Of a stretch of DNA of 64,000 bases, positions 58,855-64,000 are shown piece after piece (position 1 is the stretch's first letter; every line of letters begins with the position of its first letter). The notes under the pieces were generated by a model. It saw only the letters and a program-made list of their open reading frames with translations. It was not told the DNA's origin and made no database searches. This DNA comes from Burhinus oedicnemus (taxonomy: Eukaryota; Chordata; Aves; Charadriiformes; Burhinidae): assembly GCA_008921705.1 (NCBI GenBank), contig VFFE01006880.1:110694-174693 (forward strand). The letters are read 5' to 3'. The position numbers were made by a program, and so were the translations under genes.

Positions 58855-59311
58855 CAGAGGAACAACAAAGAGCAATGAAGCTGGTGGAGGGTCTAGAGAA
58901 GAAGACTTATGAGGAGCGTCTGAGGGAACTGGGGTTGTTCAGCCTGGAGAAAAGGAGGCTGAGGGGAGACCTTATCACTCTGTACAACTACCTGAAAGGA
59001 GGTTGTAGCGAGGTGGGAGTTGGTCTCTTCTCCTAAGTGACAAGCGATAGGAAAAGAGGAAACGGCCTCAAGTTGTGCCAGGGGAGGTTTAGATTGGATA
59101 TTAGGAAAAATGTCTTCCCTGAAAGGGTTGTCAAGCACTGGAACAGGCTGCCCAGGGAAGCGGTGGAATCACCATCCCTGGATGTATTTAAAAGCCGGGT
59201 AGCCGTGGTGCTGAGGGACATGGTTTAGTGGTGGTTTTGGCAGTGTTAGGTTTAAGTTAGACTCGATGATCTTAAGGGTCTTTTTCAACATAAATGATTC
59301 TATGATTCTAA
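58855..59311 (+). mobile_element. CR1 LINE, 5'-truncated, plus strand (subfamily A)
   Basis: Open from the 5' end through [38 protein letters not shown] and [15 protein letters not shown] to a premature TAA at 59034-59036. The consensus there has CAA, so a single C-to-T change (a common CpG-independent or deamination change) breaks the frame. It then stays open in the same frame to the normal stop at 59226-59228 ([35 protein letters not shown]). The tail is AAATGATTCTATGATTCTA. Its closest relative is the 57.1-kb copy, in inverted orientation. Confidence 0.96.
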
Positions 59312-61093
59312 GATGAACATTGGTATTACCTTCCAGATGAGCTCCTCAGAGCCAGGTAGTTTGGAGAATCTCTACATTATGGGTCATGATGACAACTTTG
59401 CTTGCAAATGCATATGGCCAGTCTTCCAAAAACCATGCAACTAGTGTGGTTAACCATTTCCTATAACAAATCACTCCAAATCATCCAACAGCTTTCTCCA
59501 ATCTTCTCTTTCTCTCTTCTGCTAATAATAAGAAATTATGTGCATATTTCACAAGTAGTTCGGCCACAAAAATATCCACTTAAATAATCAGCAGTGAGAT
59601 CTCTCCGCTGGTACACATGTATTATTCATTACTACGTAATCTCAACAGCTTGCTTAACATTCCAGGGGCTTGTCTAACTTCCCACAAAAAGGCTGACAGA
59701 GAACTTTTTTCCCATTTTTAAGAACACACAAATTAAGTTCAGTCCATATGCTGAAGCCTTCCTACTTCCTCTTCCTCCAGCCTTTAAGCATAACAAATCA
59801 CAGGAAAATCCATCAGATAAAAGTTTGACTAAATGACTTCTCAGTTCATCACCGGACCATAGTTTCAATCTGTTGTTAGAAACAGATAAACCTGACTGTG
59901 TTTGCACTCTTCCCTTTTCATGTGAATGAACGTGAAAGCAACTAAAATAAAATTTTGACCTGTTCTCTGCACAGGAATTAAAAATCTATCGTATACGACA
60001 GCAAAACTTCTCATCTTGCTTCAAGAAGCAGAAATCTAAAATGGACAAAATCCTTATACAAGTATTTAGAACATGAGTGCCATGACAGAGGAAGGGGAAG
60101 GAGAGAGAAACAGATGAGAAACTGTTATTTGGGGCAATCAACTGGACACAGGCATCCTATTCAAGGACAATGTCTTTGGGTGCAAATAAATCTGTATTTG
60201 CTGCACTAGTAGTCACCTAGTAGTCACCAGATGCCTTTTCTTTGCTGAACTTTGGAGCTCTCAAATGTAGCTTCAACCACAGCAATGAGAGCTGCCAACC
60301 CCAGAACAGTTTATTTCTACCTCCTGCCCATTCCTGCGATTGTTTCTTCTTAGGATGAACCCATCGTATCAGCTACTCTAAACCAACCAACCAGAGGATC
60401 TTCCCTGAAGCACTGTAGTAACGGATTTCTGTTATTGCAAGTTAAATCAGCCTGGGAAAGCAAGATTCTTTTTGAGAATGGAAGACAGTCAGTTTTTTTC
60501 CTTCTTTCCTTATTTTCTTCATGTCTTTGCCCTCCCCAGGTAGGAGCGTGTGAGTGCTTGTTTTCAGCTCAATGCCCTTGCAATTCAAGTATGCCATGTT
60601 ATTTTCCCAGGGATAATATGCTTTCTCCTTAGCCACTAAGGAAAGAAGGATTCTGGGTTGCCCGAGGAAAAAAAATCTTTTCTTTCCCATCCCTTTTCAT
60701 CACTGTCCAGTAGCTCAAATAAAGGCCAAAACAGTATTTCCAAATAACTTTGCGCATGCTGACAATCTGTCATATATCTCAGAGTGTGGCTGAGCTGTAC
60801 ACAAGTGTGCGAGGAACAACCCTGCACCTCCAGACTCCATTTAATGTTCTGCTATACCAGTCAATAAGCAAATCACTCACAACCACATACTAAAATAATA
60901 TTGGAAAAATACATGAATTTGATTCAACAGCAGTTGAAACAGCTGAACAGGGGACAAGGGACCAGTTGTGCGCTGCCCATGAGAAGAAGCGTGAAGCATC
61001 CTCTCAAAAGTGTAAGTTTAGACTCTACAGGCAGATAGCTTTATGTTCTGGGGTTTATCTTATCCTTTTTTAATTCAAAATAGCAATTTGTGA
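59312..61093. other. Single-copy DNA
   Basis: No gene recognised. It contains one 11-bp exact tandem duplication CTAGTAGTCAC (60206-60227). Confidence 0.5.
60206..60227. repeat. 11-bp tandem duplication
   Basis: CTAGTAGTCAC occurs twice without a gap (60206-60216, 60217-60227). Confidence 0.9.
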
Positions 61094-61132
61094 TTAGCCA
61101 TCCAACCCAAACTATTCTGTGATTATTCTATG
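61094..61132 (+). mobile_element. CR1 3' tail fragment
   Basis: CATCCAACCCAAACTATTCT followed by GTGATTATTCTATG is the terminal CR1 3' UTR (TTCCAACCCAAACTATTCTG, then the ATTCTATG tail). About 39 bp remain, making this an extremely 5'-truncated insertion or the survivor of a deletion. Confidence 0.65.
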
Positions 61133-62865
61133 CAGGATGCCTTTGAAATACGGTATTATTTTCATTCCACTATAAAAAGTGACAAGAACAATTCTGTATG
61201 TTTTTATGGTAAACTGAGTTACGGAAAAATTCTACTAACCTAAAGCATATTGCACTGTGTCTAACTAAATCACTGATTCCAGCAAAGAAGCGCTTCAATG
61301 ACAGCTCAAAGTCATATGGCAAATCAGGCAAGAAAAATCAAATATCTCTAGAAATCAGAGCCTGGATTCGTGGTACTTCAATTAACAGCTGTCCAAGTTC
61401 TTAAACAGGTATTAAGAAAATACTCTGATTTGCTGTTAAACCTAGTTCTAATTTTTAAAGATCTCTTGTTGATTATATTAATGTCCCTACAGTATTAGAC
61501 ATACGGGTTGGAACATCTTTTTACCACACATGACAGTGCAGGTCAGACCCCAAAGAAATATGTTGTGAAGATCACATCAGCAGCAAAAAACTGGGTCTGT
61601 AACACACCTTGAGAACTGCCAAAAATGTATGATTTTTATGAAGAAACACAATCTTTTTAAGCATGACTTTTGATGTTGTACAGCACTGCCCCATATGTCC
61701 AACCAAATGCCATTTTTAAACCCTGAGGATATATTTAGCTCAACATACATCATCCTACTGTCGTCATTTCATTGAACAAAGCAAAGCACAGGATCACGCT
61801 AAATGATGCATCCTCAGCTTGTGTCAAGAGCACAGCAGTGAAAGGGCTGCAACACCAATGAAGTTTAAAATGTAGTCAAATAAGCTAAAGAAATAAGCAG
61901 AAGATGGCACGATAGATATCAATGGATTTGAATTATGAAGTCAATAATAAAGAATGGAACCATAAAATATGCTGACACGCGAACTGTATCTGTTCCTGAC
62001 TAATCTCTGCTCCCCTGCCATTCACATAAGGCACCATCTGATCTTTCAAGTTTCTGCATGCATGATGAGCTCTTGGCTACAGCCTGAGCCAGTGCAGCCA
62101 AATCTTCCCGATTCCACCTGGGCAGGACAGAATGCAAGTTATCACTTCCGACTGGCACAATTTCCTATGCTCAGAGTGACCCTGCATGACAACTATATGC
62201 CTCATTACACCAGCCAAGAAATTAACGTACATCACCAGCCCAGTACAGCTTATTGCCATCTCAGTAAAGGCTTGAATTCAGTTACCAAAATTCAAAACAA
62301 CCGATGAGGTTTTTGGAGTTTTGTTTTTTTAAGGGCCACACTTAGCAAAGAATAAAATTTAACTGTTTTGGCTAAAAACTGCAGATAACCTCTTGTTATT
62401 CTGTACTTGATGTCCATCACAACAAACCATTTGTTCATCTCACCTTCCTGCTAATAAACTATCTTTCTGACGCTGTGCTCTTTGAAGCACGGTCAGTCAT
62501 CCTGTACTGGTTTGTAAAGGATGAAACTCCCTTTGCCCAATGAACTTGAGTGCGCAATTCTTTTCCTAGCACAAAGGAGCATCAGGAAGCAAAGCCAACT
62601 AATTCAGCCTGCACTGAAGGACAGCACCAAGTAAGACAGTTCTTGGCGTGTACGCACATATCATTGTCATGTTTTTTTACCCAATTTTTAAAGCAGGCTG
62701 TTTTCACCCAATTTTTAAAGTAGGCTGTAAAATACAGGGTTTACTCAATATTTTAAGTCGGGTACTTAAAGACACGCTTCAGAGAGATACTTCACCATCT
62801 GATACTACTGATCAAGCTTAAGGGAATAATTTTGTCTAGCACTTACCCATAACAATAACTCATCT
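61133..62865. other. Single-copy DNA
   Basis: No gene recognised. A plus-strand open frame of 112 codons (61969-62307) shows no domain and is probably chance. The 27-bp-period duplication at 62679-62728 lies here. Confidence 0.5.
62679..62728. repeat. Duplication with 27-bp period
   Basis: ACCCAATTTTTAAAGCAGGC (62679 onward, 23 bp in all) is repeated at 62706-62728 with one change (C to T). Confidence 0.9.
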
Positions 62866-63190
62866 TTACATTGAACAATATAAGCAAAAATACCATCTAG
62901 TAAAACAACTGCAGCACAGTGAACTGGTTTTGAAAATGAGAGTTTGAGTAGAAAGTGTAGTATAGCCACAGGCTTGCTCATTCTGCTTGTGAGGGTGACA
63001 CAGTCCTTGACGTACTTCAAGTGTCCACATCGGATGGCCACTGTTTGCCACACCAGTTTGTTCAGAGCTTGCTTTGAGACCCAAAAGAACTTGCCAAAGC
63101 AATGCCAAAAACCACCAGAGCAAATAGCAGAACTGCCGAAGCCTAGTTGCCCAGGGATACGTTTGCTCTGCCTCTGCCCTCCTCTCCATC
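62866..63190 (-). other. Coding-like open stretch, unidentified
   Basis: On the minus strand one frame is open from about 63190 down to a stop near 62805, without an ATG at its start. It reads in pieces SKRIPGQLGFGSSAICSG, KFFWVSKQALNKLVWQ, TVAIRCGHLKYVKDC and VTLTSRMSKPVAI. The left half (below about 62960) becomes hydrophobic and AT-driven and looks non-coding. No clear splice sites bound it, and an overlapping minus frame (62866-63213) and a plus frame are open too, which weakens the case. I do not recognise the product. It could be a fragment of a retrocopy, an old exon, or chance. Confidence 0.15.
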
Positions 63191-64000
63191 ATAAGGCCAC
63201 CTTCACTAAGCAAAAGCGATTAAGCACTGGGGTTAATTTGGGCCTATAAATTAGCTGCTGCCAAACACAACACAAAACAGGCAAATTCTCCAGCCTCTTC
63301 CCAAGTTCACTAACATTTGGGGTCTCTTTCTTCAATTTTTTGTAAAACTGGTAGATTACATTTGAGTACTCCTCCACTCTTAAGTTTGGTTTAGGTTGCC
63401 CAATAGGTTAAAAACGTAGTAGGGGGTGACAAAGATAAGCACAAGCACCGAGAGGCTCATTCCACAGGAAATCAGTCTAAAAATACAAACAAATGCAATG
63501 AATAGCAACTGAATTCATAGTACAGATGTGCAAAAATTGGATTGTGGTCTCAGCTGAGATAACTGCCTAAAGACTTGACATTAAATTAAATCCCTTCTTC
63601 CATAAATCATCTTAGTCTGAAAATACATGTTCCTTTCAAAATATATTTGGAGAGGAAATGGGTTAGTTTTGTTTTATTCCTTGAAAGTCCCAATTAAGAC
63701 ATTTCCAGTAAATAAGCAAGATATTTTCTGTATTGATTTTGGGGATTATCATTACCACTAACTTGATGGACAGTTCATACAGTTCTCCAAATCTAACATG
63801 ATCAAGGTTAGATAAAAAAACATCCCTATGTTGACTTTTTGGAATTTTTACTGTATTGACTAAAGGAAAACGGTTCTCTCATTTCTCTCCATGACAGGTA
63901 TTTCATTTCCCTTGTGCGTTTTCAGAATACATATGCTGTGGCCTTTGTTTTCTTCTAAAGCTAATTAAAGCTTCAGTTTCATTTACAAAAAGAAAAGGGG
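63191..64000. other. AT-rich single-copy DNA
   Basis: No gene or repeat recognised up to the window end. Confidence 0.5.

Noticed and set aside
61969..62307. A 112-codon plus-strand open frame
   Set aside because: No domain, no conserved motif and no exon borders.
1..64000. CRISPR arrays, prokaryotic operons, tRNA, rRNA or snRNA genes, and mitochondrial insertions
   Set aside because: I looked for regular spacer repeats, tRNA B-box sequences, known snRNA starts and mitochondrial gene motifs and saw none that hold up.

Overview
The window is vertebrate nuclear DNA, almost certainly from a bird. It is AT-rich and gene-poor. It holds a dozen 5'-truncated CR1 LINE copies whose 3' ends carry the avian tail repeats of the ATTCTATG / GAATCACA type, plus one GC-rich block that ends like the 3' part of an avian endogenous-retrovirus LTR. 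There is no bacterial gene organisation, no CRISPR array, no tRNA or rRNA gene that I can recognise, and no L1 or Alu. The window is best read as an intergenic region or a long intron.

Layout. 1-20 kb: single-copy AT-rich DNA with CR1 copies at 1.75-2.2 (-), 4.48-5.0 (+) and 9.54-9.8 kb (-), a 34-base A tract at 10.4 kb, and two old MIR-like SINE remnants (10.7 and 15.1 kb). 20-30 kb: a coding-like block on the minus strand (20.14-20.34), the GC-rich ERV/LTR block (20.77-21.63), an ancient LINE 3' end (22.1-22.4), a CR1 (24.25-24.7, -), a splice-site-flanked coding-like block (25.99-26.17, +), and a decayed non-LTR reverse-transcriptase fragment (29.1-29.7). 30-49 kb: mostly unique sequence with a 100-bp CR1 tail (39.3, -), a CR1 (41.1-41.6, +), a hairpin framed by a 10-bp direct repeat (37.9), and low-repeat stretches rich in TAAT/ATTA (43.3-45.7) that could be conserved non-coding DNA. 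49-61 kb: the repeat-dense part, with CR1 copies at 49.5 (-), 51.35 (+), 53.9 (+), 54.5 (-), 57.1 (-) and 58.85 (+), and small tails at 55.1 and 61.1. 61-64 kb: unique DNA with a 27-bp-period duplication and a third coding-like open stretch (62.9-63.2, -).

The CR1 copies fall into at least four sequence groups, so several subfamilies inserted at different times. No copy keeps more than the tail of the reverse-transcriptase ORF; all are dead. I found no complete host protein-coding gene. Three short stretches look coding-like (open frame, retained CpG, and for two of them splice-like borders). I do not recognise their products and rate them only as candidates. I see no convincing undescribed system in this window; the most testable leads are the two splice-flanked blocks and the inverted CR1 pair at 57-59 kb.
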